64,000 bases of DNA from Verrucomicrobiota bacterium (GTDB lineage: Bacteria > Verrucomicrobiota > Verrucomicrobiia > Limisphaerales > PALSA-1396), in NCBI GenBank assembly GCA_016200005.1, contig JACQFP010000048.1:1-64000 (forward strand), in the 5' to 3' direction. The translations under genes and the position numbers were made by a program. The notes below the pieces were generated by a model that worked only from the letters and a program-made list of their open reading frames with translations, ran no database searches and was not told where the DNA came from. Of the stretch, positions 28,161 to 37,663 are shown one piece after another. How positions within the stretch are numbered: the first letter of the stretch is position 1; every line of letters starts with the position of its first letter.

Positions 28161-28967
28161 TCAGTATCTTCGGTCGAAGGAATACTCGGTTGCTATCGGG
28201 CCGTTTGTCGGATTGTATTTCAGCAAGGCCGCATGGCCGTCACCGAAAAGGGTGTTCCAACGGTAATCCCCGTGCCAGAGCAGCGTGGACTCGCCGTTTC
28301 TCGCCAAGTCAAGCGACCACCAACCGGCATCGAAGGCGCCCCAAGCAGTGAACGTAACGAAATGGGCGGGTTTGCTGATCTCACCAGCCTTGATGCTCTT
28401 GGTGTTGTCGGCATTGAGGCTGAAGATTGTCACGGTCCTACCCATATAGGTGCTGGGTTCGGCGGGGAAAAGATTTGCCCAGTAAGAAGCACCGATCATC
28501 TCAAAAGTGCAATGGCGCGTGTTTCCCGGAAAGATCTTGTCGCTGGGACAACGGGCTACTTCCACCGCCGCCTCGCGGTTTGCTTTGACCAGATACTCCG
28601 ACAACCAACGATCCGCTGCGCTGATCTGGTCGTAGTAAGGGAGCAATCCGGTCTGGCCCACCCAGCTTGTCTGCGTAGCCATGCCGTTTCTGGCAACGGT
28701 TGGTGGGTAACGATCGCTGTAATCCCCCAAGTAAAGAGCTGCCGCCATGCCGACCTGACGAATGTTGCTAAGACACTGGGTGGTCTGCGCCTTCTGCTTG
28801 GCCCTGGCCAGTGCGGGTAAAAGAAGGCCTGCGAGAATTGCGATGATAGCGATGACAACCAACAATTCGATCAACGTGAAGCCGCGCGCCAGCGCGTTTG
28901 TTGGGTCGTTCTCAGTCGGACCTGCCAACGACCAGCAAATGGGTTGGGCCTTGTTGGACACGTGCAT
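28161..28967 (-). CDS. Pseudopilin-like protein
   Basis: This 268-residue protein has [19 protein letters not shown] at about residue 29. The C-terminal signature is slightly altered: histidine and DG are separated by ten residues ([13 protein letters not shown]) rather than nine. It forms a different subgroup from the paralogues at 8742, 12815, 51426 and 52344. It lies 73 bp upstream of the SGNH-sialidase gene, with a shared bipartite element 42 bp before its start. Confidence 0.88.
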   Translation of the reverse strand: MHVSNKAQPICWSLAGPTENDPTNALARGFTLIELLVVIAIIAILAGLLLPALARAKQKAQTTQCLSNIRQVGMAAALYLGDYSDRYPPTVARNGMATQTSWVGQTGLLPYYDQISAADRWLSEYLVKANREAAVEVARCPSDKIFPGNTRHCTFEMIGASYWANLFPAEPSTYMGRTVTIFSLNADNTKSIKAGEISKPAHFVTFTAWGAFDAGWWSLDLARNGESTLLWHGDYRWNTLFGDGHAALLKYNPTNGPIATEYSFDRRY

Positions 28968-28997
28968 TCAATTCTTGATCCAAAGTACTACCGGAAA

Positions 28998-29043
28998 TCA
29001 GGATCCGAACTACCTTTTTTCTGTGATACTCATGCTGTTTTTG
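28998..29043 (-). promoter_or_regulatory. Shared bipartite element, copy B
   Basis: On the minus strand AAAAACAGC and GAAAAAAGGTAGT are 21 bases apart. The core ends 42 bp before the pseudopilin start. A further GGTAGT lies between element and gene, near 28987. Confidence 0.65.
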
Positions 29044-29095
29044 GTTCCGCTACCCAGCGGTTTCCTCCGTCACTGAGAAGACTGAGTGCGTGACT

Positions 29096-30625
29096 CTAAT
29101 CTGTCCGCCCCCAGAGGGTCATCGGGTATACGTCCTCGGTTGGGCGTTGGGCCATGAGAAAACTGAAAGCATAGCCGAACAGCAAGGTCGGCGCACAGCC
29201 TGCAACGGGATACCAGATGAAAGATACGTGGTTTCGCAACAACAACACTGACGCAAACCCCGAAATGGCCCCGAGGATGGCACCGAGGGAATTCGCCCGC
29301 ATGGTGAAGATACCCAGGAGGAACATGCCGAGAATTGGTCCGCTGAAGAAGCCGATGATCGTAGCGGCAGCCTGCAATAGCGAACCCATTCTGGCGAAAT
29401 GCACACCGATGGCCGCCAGGGTGACGAGAATGCCCCAGCCCAAGGTGATCCAACGCGCGTTGGTGAGCGTCAACTCCTGCGAGTTGGATCGAAGCTGCCT
29501 CAGACGCTGGACAAAGTCCATACAGGTGGCTGTGCTCAAAGAGTTCAAACCAGAGGAAAACACCGACATGGTCGCGGCAAAGAGGCTCGCAAAGACAAGC
29601 CCTGCCAAGCCAGACGGCAGCACATGCCGCACAAAGTGCGGAAGCACCATATTGGGGTCACCCGTTCTCTCGACAAGGTCATTGAGCGACGTCAGCAATG
29701 CGGAATTCTCAGGAGCATGATAGAAAGCGAAGAACCCCAGGCCCAGCAGATAAAGGATCCCGACCACCGGGATTTCCAGGAGTCCGCAAAAGATCAACGA
29801 GCGGGCCATCATCCGGCCGGAACCGGCGGCAAGGTAACGTTGCACCAAAACCTGATCGCTGCCGTAAGCGCCTACCTGGTAAACCAACGTTCCGATGAAC
29901 AACCCCCAAATGGTCATCTCTTTCCAAAAGTCCGCGGCAACGAAGTTGATCGAGGTGGTGAGCAACGTCGTGTGGCCGGCGGCTGCGGCGACTCGCCAAA
30001 TATGCGACACGTCGCCGTTGAAAGACCAGAGGATGACCGCCCCCATCACCACGAGGCCACCCATCAATACAAAAAACTGCATGACATCGGTCCATAGCAC
30101 CGCCTTCATGCCGCCGAGAACGGTGTAGAGGGTCGTCAGCGCTCCCACCAGAGTAACGCAGGCCCAAACAGGCCACCCGACAATTTGCTGTAGGGCTAGC
30201 GAAATTGCGTAGATGGCAATTGCCATGTGCGAGGCGCGTTGCAGCAAGAACAACGCGGAGGCAAACAGACGGCTCTGCATGCCAAAGCGGTGCTCCAGGT
30301 ACTCGTAGATAGTAAAGACCTTCAGTCGCGCCAGGAAGGGAATGAAAAGATAGGCGACGATGATCGCCATCAACGGGAACATGAGGATCGTCATGGCATA
30401 GCGGAGATCGTGGTGGTACGTCCACGCTGGCACCCCCATGTAGGAAATCGCCGAAAGATCGCATGCCAAGACAGAGATGCCCACCGCCCACCAAGGAGCG
30501 GATCGTTCGGCAAGAAAGTAGCCTGCCAGGTTCTTCTGCTTGCGCGTGAAGGAGAGCCCGAGAAGCACGGTGGCCACCATGTAAACCGCCAAGATAAGAT
30601 AACCGGTTATGCCAAAGTCGCCCAT
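29096..30625 (-). CDS. Sodium:solute symporter (SSS family)
   Basis: This 509-residue membrane protein has about 13-14 hydrophobic segments. The start at 30625 (MGDFGITGYLILAVYMVATVLLG) is preferred over a GTG at 30649. Family features include LAGYFLAERSAPWWAVGISVLACDLSA, the FTIYEYLEHRFG stretch after TM3, and the ASLFAATMSVFSSGLNSLST motif. SSS transporters couple Na+ to uptake of sugars, sialic acid or similar solutes. Its place behind a sialidase gene suggests import of a released monosaccharide. The identity of the solute is inference. Confidence 0.9.
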   Translation of the reverse strand: MGDFGITGYLILAVYMVATVLLGLSFTRKQKNLAGYFLAERSAPWWAVGISVLACDLSAISYMGVPAWTYHHDLRYAMTILMFPLMAIIVAYLFIPFLARLKVFTIYEYLEHRFGMQSRLFASALFLLQRASHMAIAIYAISLALQQIVGWPVWACVTLVGALTTLYTVLGGMKAVLWTDVMQFFVLMGGLVVMGAVILWSFNGDVSHIWRVAAAAGHTTLLTTSINFVAADFWKEMTIWGLFIGTLVYQVGAYGSDQVLVQRYLAAGSGRMMARSLIFCGLLEIPVVGILYLLGLGFFAFYHAPENSALLTSLNDLVERTGDPNMVLPHFVRHVLPSGLAGLVFASLFAATMSVFSSGLNSLSTATCMDFVQRLRQLRSNSQELTLTNARWITLGWGILVTLAAIGVHFARMGSLLQAAATIIGFFSGPILGMFLLGIFTMRANSLGAILGAISGFASVLLLRNHVSFIWYPVAGCAPTLLFGYAFSFLMAQRPTEDVYPMTLWGRTD

Positions 30626-31015
30626 GGTGCTAGCGGCGCTCCGTTCCACTATTTGAAGAGTTCATGCCGCCATGATTTCATAATCACAGTGCCGAAAATC
30701 AGACGTCGACCGGCAGCCGTATGCGAGGATGCTGGCTTTGCACTAAATTGGTGAACAGGGACGGTCAAGCATGGAGCATAGGGATTGACGATTATCTTGT
30801 TGAGGTTGTTTTCGAAGTCCGCAGAGGGTTGCTCCTCAAGCTTTGAGCGCAGGATGATCCTGTCATGGCAATGTTGCCACGTGGTCGATCTAGGTGCATT
30901 GCGCATGTGATATCCAATATGACAGTGGATGAAAACTCAGACTACCATTTTTCTGTGCAGCTTGCGCTGTTTTCCACCTGCTCCAAGACGGCTGCGCCCG
31001 TACGGCCATTAGAGT
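30626..31015. other. Intergenic region before the symporter
   Basis: About 390 bp lie between the sialidase end and the symporter start. Apart from the shared element at 30931-30974 no gene or RNA was recognised. Because the element sits about 316 bp before the start codon, the symporter may have a long leader or the promoter may lie further in. Confidence 0.45.
30931..30974 (-). promoter_or_regulatory. Shared bipartite element, copy C
   Basis: On the minus strand GAAAACAGCG is followed after 21 bases by GAAAAATGGTAGT, one of the best matches to the consensus. It lies between the sialidase and the symporter and points toward the symporter. Confidence 0.65.
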
Positions 31016-32134
31016 TCATTCAGCCACGCGAATCCGCAGCCAGCGGATGTTGTTGACGGAATCCTCGCAGCACCAGAAGACGGCAAACACTTCTCCTCCC
31101 GGAAGGAGAACCATATTGGGGAAACCGAATTTCAAGTTGCTGAGTTCTTCCGCGCCAGACGACTGGCCAGTCATCCCGGATCCCGCCCTCTGCCACAGCG
31201 GCAACTCCGCCAAGTTGATCCAGTTGTCGCCTTCGATGCGTGAAAGATTGGCCCAAAGACCGGGTTTATCGTCCCGGCGGTAGAGGCACAAAATTCTCCC
31301 ATCGCGCAGGCAAATGATCTTGGCCGTCTGCCCGCGCAGGCCGGTGAGGCGCGGCTGAGAAAAGGAACGGCCATCGGGGGAGAGAGCATAAGGCGTGGGT
31401 TGACTGCTTCCGCTGGGTTCGTGGAAGGCCCAGGCAACTGCCAGCAGCCGACCATCCGGCAGCCGCGTGATCGACTGCTCGAAATGGATGACGCAATCGC
31501 GATGCCCGTCCATTACGTCCATGTACTCGGGCCAGTTCTCGCCCCGGTTCCGTGACACAAGGGCAATCGCTTTCATCCCGTTGGGTGCCTCGCCGTTCCA
31601 ACCCTTCCATGTGCCCATCGGCGCCAGCCAGCATCCATCTGGCAATTCGAGGATGGGATGGCAGATTTCGAAACTCGGGCCGATCAGCGGTGGTTCAATC
31701 GTGCGGGGTCCCTCCCAACTTCGTCCCCCGTCGGAGCTTTGCAGCAGGATGAGATCGACAGGAACATAGCCTAAGTTCTCACGATTGGTCAGGCCCTCGT
31801 CGGGATGTTCGTCACGATAGAACCGTGCACCCAAACCTAGAAGAGTGCCATCCCTTGTCCGACTGATCCGCACCGTATGCGTTGTGGGCCGTTCGACCGG
31901 GTCAGTGAAAAGCGGGACCGGAGAACTCCAGGTCATGCCGTCATCGGCTGAACGGCTCACGTACGTCCGATAGTCGAGGCTCTCCACCGCCTCGCCCAGA
32001 TCGAACGCGCATACCATCGTTCCATCATCCAACCGTACCACCGACGGGTGCCAAGCGTGGATCGATCGCAGGTGCGGCTTGGGATTGCGGTATACCAGTC
32101 CAGTTGCGACGCAGGCAATCAAGTTTTCACGCAT
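31016..32134 (-). CDS. Exo-sialidase-like (BNR) protein, apparently cytoplasmic
   Basis: This 372-residue protein has a sialidase/BNR propeller fold with Asp boxes SADDGMTW, SSDGGRSW and SRNRGENW and an arginine-rich RSIHAWHPSVVRLDDG start. The start MRENLIACVATGLVYRN at 32134 has no signal peptide. The alternative at 32200 adds 22 residues but also no clear signal. It may act in the cytoplasm on an imported oligosaccharide, or be exported by another route. The symporter follows on the same strand. True sialic-acid specificity cannot be stated, because many verrucomicrobial BNR proteins act on other sugars. Confidence 0.8.
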   Translation of the reverse strand: MRENLIACVATGLVYRNPKPHLRSIHAWHPSVVRLDDGTMVCAFDLGEAVESLDYRTYVSRSADDGMTWSSPVPLFTDPVERPTTHTVRISRTRDGTLLGLGARFYRDEHPDEGLTNRENLGYVPVDLILLQSSDGGRSWEGPRTIEPPLIGPSFEICHPILELPDGCWLAPMGTWKGWNGEAPNGMKAIALVSRNRGENWPEYMDVMDGHRDCVIHFEQSITRLPDGRLLAVAWAFHEPSGSSQPTPYALSPDGRSFSQPRLTGLRGQTAKIICLRDGRILCLYRRDDKPGLWANLSRIEGDNWINLAELPLWQRAGSGMTGQSSGAEELSNLKFGFPNMVLLPGGEVFAVFWCCEDSVNNIRWLRIRVAE

Positions 32135-32280
32135 TGCAGATGGGAAGTGTGGACGCCGGGTATTCCCACCTGGCGAAGTGTTTGGAAGGATCGCAGCCAA
32201 GACAATTCTTCAAAGCGCGCTGTTTGTATTGAAATGCATTTTCTTGGCGCACTTTGTTTGTCATGGGACTAAACTCTACA

Positions 32281-32330
32281 GAAAATCAAAATCCAAACCA
32301 CCGATTTTACGCAAAAGAAGCGCGGTTTTT
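32281..32330 (-). promoter_or_regulatory. Shared bipartite element, copy D (diverged)
   Basis: On the minus strand the core is TAAAATCGGTGGT, with an AAAAACCGC half-site 21 bases upstream. It is the weakest of the nine copies but keeps the spacing. It lies before the sialidase gene at 32134. Confidence 0.5.
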
Positions 32331-32352
32331 GAAGGGGACAACGAGCGAATGA

Positions 32353-32706
32353 CTACCTCACCCGCGACCAAAGCCAGCGCGGATCTGGGCGGCCCATGCC
32401 CGGGTCAGGGTACTGGAAACCGAGAACGCTGACCTTGACTGCTTCTCCGTGCCCATCCACCCGCCCCGTGACACAACGGGTTCGCGACAAATGACGGTTA
32501 AAGGCACGAACCGGATCGCCGCCCCAAGCGGGATCGCTTGGGGCGCGGAACAGCACACCCGGAATTTGCGGAGTAACATCGGTCCACTGATCGGGGCTCT
32601 TGGCGTTGGGATTGCCGATCGCGGGCACGGTGGCAAGCCAAGGATAACGAAGCCTCTCCAGATTCCAGAAGTGGACGTGCGCGTCAATGATCGAGAGGTT
32701 TGTCAA
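32353..32706 (-). pseudogene. Chimera: lactonase N-terminus joined to pseudopilin C-terminus
   Basis: This ORF has 117 residues. The first 30 (MTNLSIIDAHVHFWNLERLR, then YPWLATVPAI) are the start of an amidohydrolase-2/L-fuconolactonase with the metal-binding HVH. From residue 31 the sequence [11 protein letters not shown], the H-X9-DG block (HLSRTRCVTGRVDG) and the end DPRWLWSRVR match the C-terminal third of the pseudopilins at 47323 and 61625. The joint is in frame near 32616. Most of the lactonase barrel and the whole pilin helix are missing, so neither activity is expected. It lies 3 bp behind the L-fuconate dehydratase gene, the expected place for a lactonase. A deletion is the simplest cause. 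An assembly error must be considered. Confidence 0.85.
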
Positions 32707-32709
32707 CGT

Positions 32710-33936
32710 TCAGCTCGGTTTGAGATCGCAACTGCTGCCCGGCTCCAGCGGTGTCTGGTAAATACCACCAGCGACACACGCAGGATGTACGAAATGTTCC
32801 CGCAAATGAGAGATGTGCTCAAGAAAAACCACTTCATGACCGAGCGCGACGTGGTTGAACAACACGAGGTGCTGATGAAGCTGCCCCATGTCGCCAGCGT
32901 GCGGCACGACGGGCACGCCGAATTTCCGGCACAGCAAACTCACCGCCAGGAACTCGCTCACCCCGGCCACCCGCACCGCGTCCACCTGGATGAAGCCGAC
33001 GCACTTCGCCTGCAAATAATTTTTGAAGACGACGCGATTGGGCACGTGCTCACCGAGTGCGAGCTTGGTTGGCCTGATCGCGTCGGCGAGCGTCTTGTGG
33101 CCAAGCACGTCGTCGGGATGGGTTGGTTCTTCAATCCAGAACGGATTGATCACCCGCAGTCGCTGGCAGATGTCGAGGGCCTGCGGCAGGGTCCATTGTT
33201 GATTGGCATCGAGCATGACGCGCGCGGAATCGCCCGCCGCTTCGCGAACCATATGGGCGCGTCGCAGGTCGCGTTCAGGATCGGGTGAACCGACCTTGAG
33301 CTTCATCGCGGTAAAACCCCCGGCGATGGCTCGCTTGCAATTCTCGCGCACTTGCTCGTCGGAGTAGTTGAACCAACCGACGGACGTATCATAGCCGGGA
33401 TAACCGCTCTGCAACACGCCATCGCGCTGCGGGCGCGTCGGCTGATGTTCGCGCAAGATGGCGAGCGCCGGCGCGGCGGTGAGTTCGTCTTCGAGATACG
33501 AGAGGTCGAGCGTGGCAATGATCTGTTCGGGCGAGAGGTTGAGGAGTAATTTCCACAACGGCACGCCGAGTTTCTTCGCCCATAAATCCCAGCAGGCATT
33601 GGTCACAGAGGAAAGCGCGAGTTGCACGATGCCTTTGTGTGGGCCGAGCCAGCGGAATTGCTGCTCGTCCGCCATCGCCCGCTGCCGCGTACCAAAGTCG
33701 CTCATAATTTGCTCGATGTCACAGCCGACAAGACGGCGGGAATAGAATTCCGCCGCGCGGCAGACAAGCTCGTTGCCTTCACCAAGGGTGAAGGCCAATC
33801 CCGTGCCGGTGTAGCCGGAGTCGTCGTGCAGAAGCGTGACCGCGTAGGAATAAACCGGGGCTTTGTGAATGGCATCGCTGCCGTGACTCGAGCCGATGGG
33901 ATAACGCGCGTCGCGAGTGGAAATGGATTTGATCAT
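32710..33936 (-). CDS. fucD: L-fuconate dehydratase (enolase superfamily)
   Basis: This 408-residue protein would convert L-fuconate to 2-keto-3-deoxy-L-fuconate. It matches the Xanthomonas-type L-fuconate dehydratase over its length. The catalytic and metal residues are in place: K212 and K214 (MKLKVG), D243 (LDANQQ), E269 (IEEP), E296 (LGEH) and H346 (PHAGDMGQLHQH). The N-terminal capping domain contains the family blocks GSDAIH and FRWLGPHKGI. The start ATG at 33936 overlaps the stop of the SDR gene (ATGA), so translation is coupled. It forms an operon with the symporter and SDR, beside a GntR regulator. Confidence 0.9.
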   Translation of the reverse strand: MIKSISTRDARYPIGSSHGSDAIHKAPVYSYAVTLLHDDSGYTGTGLAFTLGEGNELVCRAAEFYSRRLVGCDIEQIMSDFGTRQRAMADEQQFRWLGPHKGIVQLALSSVTNACWDLWAKKLGVPLWKLLLNLSPEQIIATLDLSYLEDELTAAPALAILREHQPTRPQRDGVLQSGYPGYDTSVGWFNYSDEQVRENCKRAIAGGFTAMKLKVGSPDPERDLRRAHMVREAAGDSARVMLDANQQWTLPQALDICQRLRVINPFWIEEPTHPDDVLGHKTLADAIRPTKLALGEHVPNRVVFKNYLQAKCVGFIQVDAVRVAGVSEFLAVSLLCRKFGVPVVPHAGDMGQLHQHLVLFNHVALGHEVVFLEHISHLREHFVHPACVAGGIYQTPLEPGSSCDLKPS

Positions 33937-34718
33937 GAATTCTCGATCGGACGACGGTAGCCGAGTTCCGCGCCACCGCTGACGTGCATGATATGGCCGG
34001 TTACGAAACGCGCTTTTTCGGAAAGTAAAAACACGCACGCGTCGGCGATGGCATCGCCCCCAGGGCAATAGCCGAGCGGATGAATCTCGTCGAGGTAACG
34101 TTCAATGGACGAGGGGTTAGGTTGCTCCTTACACCACTCGCGCAGCATCGGGGTCCAGGTGCCGGCAGGACAGACCGCGTTAACCCGAATACCGGATTTT
34201 GCATAGTCGAGCGCCATGGATTTGGTGAGCGCGTTCATACCACCCTTGGTAGCGGTGTAGGCGGCGTGGATTTCCTGGCCGATGACACCGACGAGACTCG
34301 ACGTATTGAGAATGCACCCCCGGCTCGCTTTCAGAGCCACGAACGCATGGCGCGTGGTGTGGAGTACGCTTTTCAAATTAATGTAAAAGAGTGCATCCCA
34401 TTCGGCGTCGGTGGTTTCGTGCAATGCCTTGGACGGTGCAGCGATGCCGGCGTTGTTATGCACCGCGTCCAACCGACCATAGTGCGCAAGCGTGGCAGCG
34501 ATGGCGGCTTCGACTTCGTTGTCACACGAGACGTCGCACGTCATGCCGAGGTGCTCCGGCCCGAGTTGGCGCGCGGCTTTTTGCACCGTTTCGCGCCCGC
34601 GCGCCACGATCGCCACCCGCGCGCCCTCAGCGGCATAGGCCTGGGCGCAGTCCCAGCCAATGCCCATTGAGCCGCCGGTGAGAAAGATGACTTTGTCCTT
34701 CAGCAGGGGAGTGGTCAT
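33933..34718 (-). CDS. SDR dehydrogenase of L-fucose catabolism
   Basis: This 261-residue classical short-chain dehydrogenase has the NAD(P) motif TGGSMGIG near residue 15, NNAG, the serine in TSSLVG and the YTATK catalytic tyrosine and lysine. In this operon it should be either L-fucose dehydrogenase (first step) or 2-keto-3-deoxy-L-fuconate dehydrogenase (after FucD). The sequence alone does not decide between them. It starts 12 bp after the symporter gene and overlaps fucD by four bases. Confidence 0.85.
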   Translation of the reverse strand: MTTPLLKDKVIFLTGGSMGIGWDCAQAYAAEGARVAIVARGRETVQKAARQLGPEHLGMTCDVSCDNEVEAAIAATLAHYGRLDAVHNNAGIAAPSKALHETTDAEWDALFYINLKSVLHTTRHAFVALKASRGCILNTSSLVGVIGQEIHAAYTATKGGMNALTKSMALDYAKSGIRVNAVCPAGTWTPMLREWCKEQPNPSSIERYLDEIHPLGYCPGGDAIADACVFLLSEKARFVTGHIMHVSGGAELGYRRPIENS

Positions 34719-34730
34719 GCGGAGGACCTT

Positions 34731-36425
34731 TTACCAGAAAATCAGATAAAGCACAACAAAGGTCGCCAGGACCACGCCCGTCAAAACACGATAGTTGCCG
34801 AGGCCGTGACCGTCGGCTTCGCCCCGCAAGGGCTCCCGCCAGGCTTCCCAAATCAATGGCTTGGCTTCCTCCTTGATCGGTTCGGGCAGCAACAGCGAGG
34901 TCGCGAACATCAACAGGATACAGGCGACGAGCAACCAGAACGCGATCAGCATGAAGTCCCCACGATAAATGCCGGTCCAGTCCAGGTAAAACATCACGGC
35001 GCCCAGCAGCATCCCTCCAACGAGCGTGAGGAAGGCGGATTTTCCGGACGCCTTCTTCCAAAATACGCCGAGCAGGAACACTGTGGTGATGGGCGGCGCG
35101 ACGTAAGAGATGAGTTTGTTGATGCCCTCGAAGATCGTCGTGTAGTGACCGAACAATGGAGAGCAAACGATGGCGAGGATTGTGCCGGCAATCGTCGTCA
35201 CCTTGCCGATGGACACCAGTTTGTGATCGCTGATGGCGGCGTTATGGCGTTTGAACAGGTCGTAGGCGACGAGCGTGGCGGTGGAATTGAGCGCGGCGGA
35301 GCAAGTTTGCATCGCGGCCGCCAGCATCGCAGCCGCAACGAGTCCTTTTAACCCGACCGGCAACAAATGTGTGAGGAGAAATGTGTAGGTGTCCGCCGCG
35401 ACGGCGGGGGACTCGCCAGCGAAGGCATTCTGTTGAACCAGCGCCACGCAGATGACGCCCGGCAGCACGAAGAAAAAAACCGGCAGGATTTTCAGGAACG
35501 CGCAAAACAACGGACCGACTCGCGCATGCCGTTCATCCTTGGCGGCCAGCACGCGTTGAACAATCGTCTGGTCGCAACACCAATACCAGATGCCGAGCAC
35601 CGGATAGCCCAACAAAATTGAATACCACGCGAGTCCGGAAGGATCGCCGGCGGAGCGGGCCATGTGGAGGAAGTTTCCTGTATGCCACGTGACTTGGCTG
35701 TCGGGGATCGAAGCGAGCGGATGAGGACTCGCCGACAAGGTCGATGCCAGCGCGTGCCAGCCTCCCACTTTGAGGTAGCCCACCACCGTGATCACCACCG
35801 CGCCGACGAGGAGCAAAACGGTTTGCACGCTTTCAGTCCAAACGACCGCGAGCAGACCGCCGAGCATCGTGTAAATCCCCGTGAGCACTCCAAGGACGAC
35901 TATGAAAAGCATGAGCGCGTCCATCCCGAAAATCATCGTGCCGGGCATCAGACCGAGAATGCCTCGGAGCACCCAGGCGGCAGTGTAAAGTGCCACGCCC
36001 ATGTGAATCACGATGGCTGAAAAAAGCGACACGATCGAAAGCATGTCGCGACACAAGCGGTTGAAACGCCGCTCCAGAAAATCCGGCAACGTTGCCACGC
36101 GGGACCGCAGGTAGAGTGGCGCGAAGAAAAGTGACAGCAGAATCAATGTGAAGCCGGCCATCCACTCGAAGTTGCCGAAGACAAGCCCGAACTTGTAAGC
36201 CGCCTCCGCCAGGCTGACAAGGTGGACGGTCGAGATGTTCGCTGCGAACATCGCCAATCCGATCACTGGCCAAGTCAGCGTGTTGCCGGCAAGGAAGTAA
36301 TGTCCGCCCTCGCCGCCGCGTTCCCCTTTGCGGCGCAGGAATCCCGCCACGACACCCAACCCCACTACCCCCAGTAGATAAATGGCGATGATGCTCCAGT
36401 CCAATAGACCCAATCTTGTCGGCAT
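34731..36425 (-). CDS. Sodium:solute symporter, probable L-fucose importer
   Basis: This 564-residue SSS/SGLT-type transporter has about 13-14 transmembrane segments, a FLAGNTLTWPVIGLAMFAANIST block and a GYPVLGIWYWCCDQTIVQRVLAAK block typical of the SGLT branch. The start at 36425 is favoured because AGGA lies seven bases before it, whereas the ATG at 36431 is too close. It is the first gene of the fucose operon, divergent from the GntR regulator. The L-fucose substrate is inferred from the operon. Confidence 0.88.
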   Translation of the reverse strand: MPTRLGLLDWSIIAIYLLGVVGLGVVAGFLRRKGERGGEGGHYFLAGNTLTWPVIGLAMFAANISTVHLVSLAEAAYKFGLVFGNFEWMAGFTLILLSLFFAPLYLRSRVATLPDFLERRFNRLCRDMLSIVSLFSAIVIHMGVALYTAAWVLRGILGLMPGTMIFGMDALMLFIVVLGVLTGIYTMLGGLLAVVWTESVQTVLLLVGAVVITVVGYLKVGGWHALASTLSASPHPLASIPDSQVTWHTGNFLHMARSAGDPSGLAWYSILLGYPVLGIWYWCCDQTIVQRVLAAKDERHARVGPLFCAFLKILPVFFFVLPGVICVALVQQNAFAGESPAVAADTYTFLLTHLLPVGLKGLVAAAMLAAAMQTCSAALNSTATLVAYDLFKRHNAAISDHKLVSIGKVTTIAGTILAIVCSPLFGHYTTIFEGINKLISYVAPPITTVFLLGVFWKKASGKSAFLTLVGGMLLGAVMFYLDWTGIYRGDFMLIAFWLLVACILLMFATSLLLPEPIKEEAKPLIWEAWREPLRGEADGHGLGNYRVLTGVVLATFVVLYLIFW

Positions 36426-36815
36426 GGTCATTTCCTATGATTTTTTTAAAAATTCGATGTCAGTAACAGACGGAGCGTCGGTGGCTTCAAGGATGTTGAA
36501 GTTGAACTTGCGTACTGTCACAGAGATCAGCGCGAAGACACTCAAGGCTGGCAAAAAGCAAGCCCCTTTCATCACGCTCCGAACTATCATGTGCCTGCTC
36601 GCGTTTGCATGGATCATCCAAGGCAGTTGGCAGGCTGCCGCGTCCGAAGGCTTGCAATATCCTTCGGACGATGAACATTGCACATCATGTGAAGCCGTAT
36701 GGGTAGCCAATTTAGCGGGCGGCCTGCACGCTTTACGGCGTTGACCGCTGCGAAGGCCTACGAACATCGTGTCGCACCTTGACACTCGGAGCGGCAATGC
36801 CAAAATCATCCGGCC
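36426..36815. other. Divergent promoter region, fucose operon and GntR gene
   Basis: About 390 bp separate the symporter and regulator starts. No TTGTnnnACAA operator is visible here. An 11-base palindrome, CACATCATGTG, lies near 36678-36690. An open frame across the region shows no family features and looks like chance. Confidence 0.45.
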
Positions 36816-37541
36816 ATGCAACGAACGAAAAGGAAGCGAGCGCCGGGCAAGCGCCTCAGCCTGCGATTGGTCCGCGACATCCAGAAGGCCATCCTGAAAG
36901 GCCAATTCAAGGTGGGGCAGCGCTTGCCGTCTGAGGAACAGTTGGGTCAGGACTTTTCGGCCAGCCGCACCGCGATCCGCGAGGCCCTTCAGCAACTGAA
37001 GGCGCGCGGCTTGGTGCGAAGCATCAAGGGCAGCGGCAGCTACGTTGCGAACACGGATGTGAGGTACTTGAAAGAATCGCTCACGCGCTACTACTGGCTG
37101 GCGCAGGAGAAAACCGAATTCACGGAGTTGATGGACCTGCGCCTGCTCATCGAATCGGATTGCGCCCAGCGGTTGGCGCAAGCCCGCGACCCGGAGGCCC
37201 TCAAGCACGTCGCTAAGATGCTCGGACGGATGCGTGCCAGTCAACGCGACATCGATGCATTTGCCGACGCCGACATTTCGTTTCACATGGCCATCGTGGG
37301 AGCGGGAGGCAACCGGCTGTTCCAAGCCATTCACAGTGCGTTGGAACCGATGATGCGACGATTCGCACACGAGACGTACGAACAGACCGCGCTGATCGCG
37401 AAGAACCTGAACGACCACGAGGCAATTTACGCCGCGATTGCCAAAGAGGACCCTGCCACTGCCCAGCGGGAGATGCGGCGACACCTCACTGACTCCAAGC
37501 GCAATTGTGAGGTCCTTCTGTCGCGACGGTTGGTTGCGTGA
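36816..37541 (+). CDS. GntR-family regulator, FadR subfamily (FCD domain)
   Basis: This 241-residue protein has an N-terminal winged helix (LPSEEQLGQDFSASRTAIRE, ALQQLKARGLV, GSGSYV) and a C-terminal all-helical FCD ligand domain (DLRLLIESD, DISFHMAIVGAGGN, H-rich end NDHEAIYAAI). FCD members bind metals and organic acids and usually recognise TNGTnnnACNA operators. It lies divergent from the fucose operon, so a pathway acid such as fuconate or a keto-deoxy acid is a reasonable effector. Two matching operators lie near 38567 and 42233. Confidence 0.92.
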   Translation: MQRTKRKRAPGKRLSLRLVRDIQKAILKGQFKVGQRLPSEEQLGQDFSASRTAIREALQQLKARGLVRSIKGSGSYVANTDVRYLKESLTRYYWLAQEKTEFTELMDLRLLIESDCAQRLAQARDPEALKHVAKMLGRMRASQRDIDAFADADISFHMAIVGAGGNRLFQAIHSALEPMMRRFAHETYEQTALIAKNLNDHEAIYAAIAKEDPATAQREMRRHLTDSKRNCEVLLSRRLVA

Positions 37542-37663
37542 GTTGGCAGCCATCAAGAACTCTTCGGTTCACGTATTCCGTTTACTCAGGGCCTTGAGAC
37601 TTTCTCGATATGGGCAGGACAGGTAATCTGCATCGCTTCAGATACGCTTCGCGATCATGGCGA

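Noticed and set aside
36678-36690. CACATCATGTG palindrome as a GntR operator
   Set aside because: It does not fit TNGTnnnACNA and no second copy was seen. It is only mentioned in the intergenic entry.
36435-37556. Minus-strand open frame of 373 codons across the GntR gene
   Set aside because: It overlaps a regulator with clear winged-helix and FCD domains on the plus strand. It has no recognisable domain itself.
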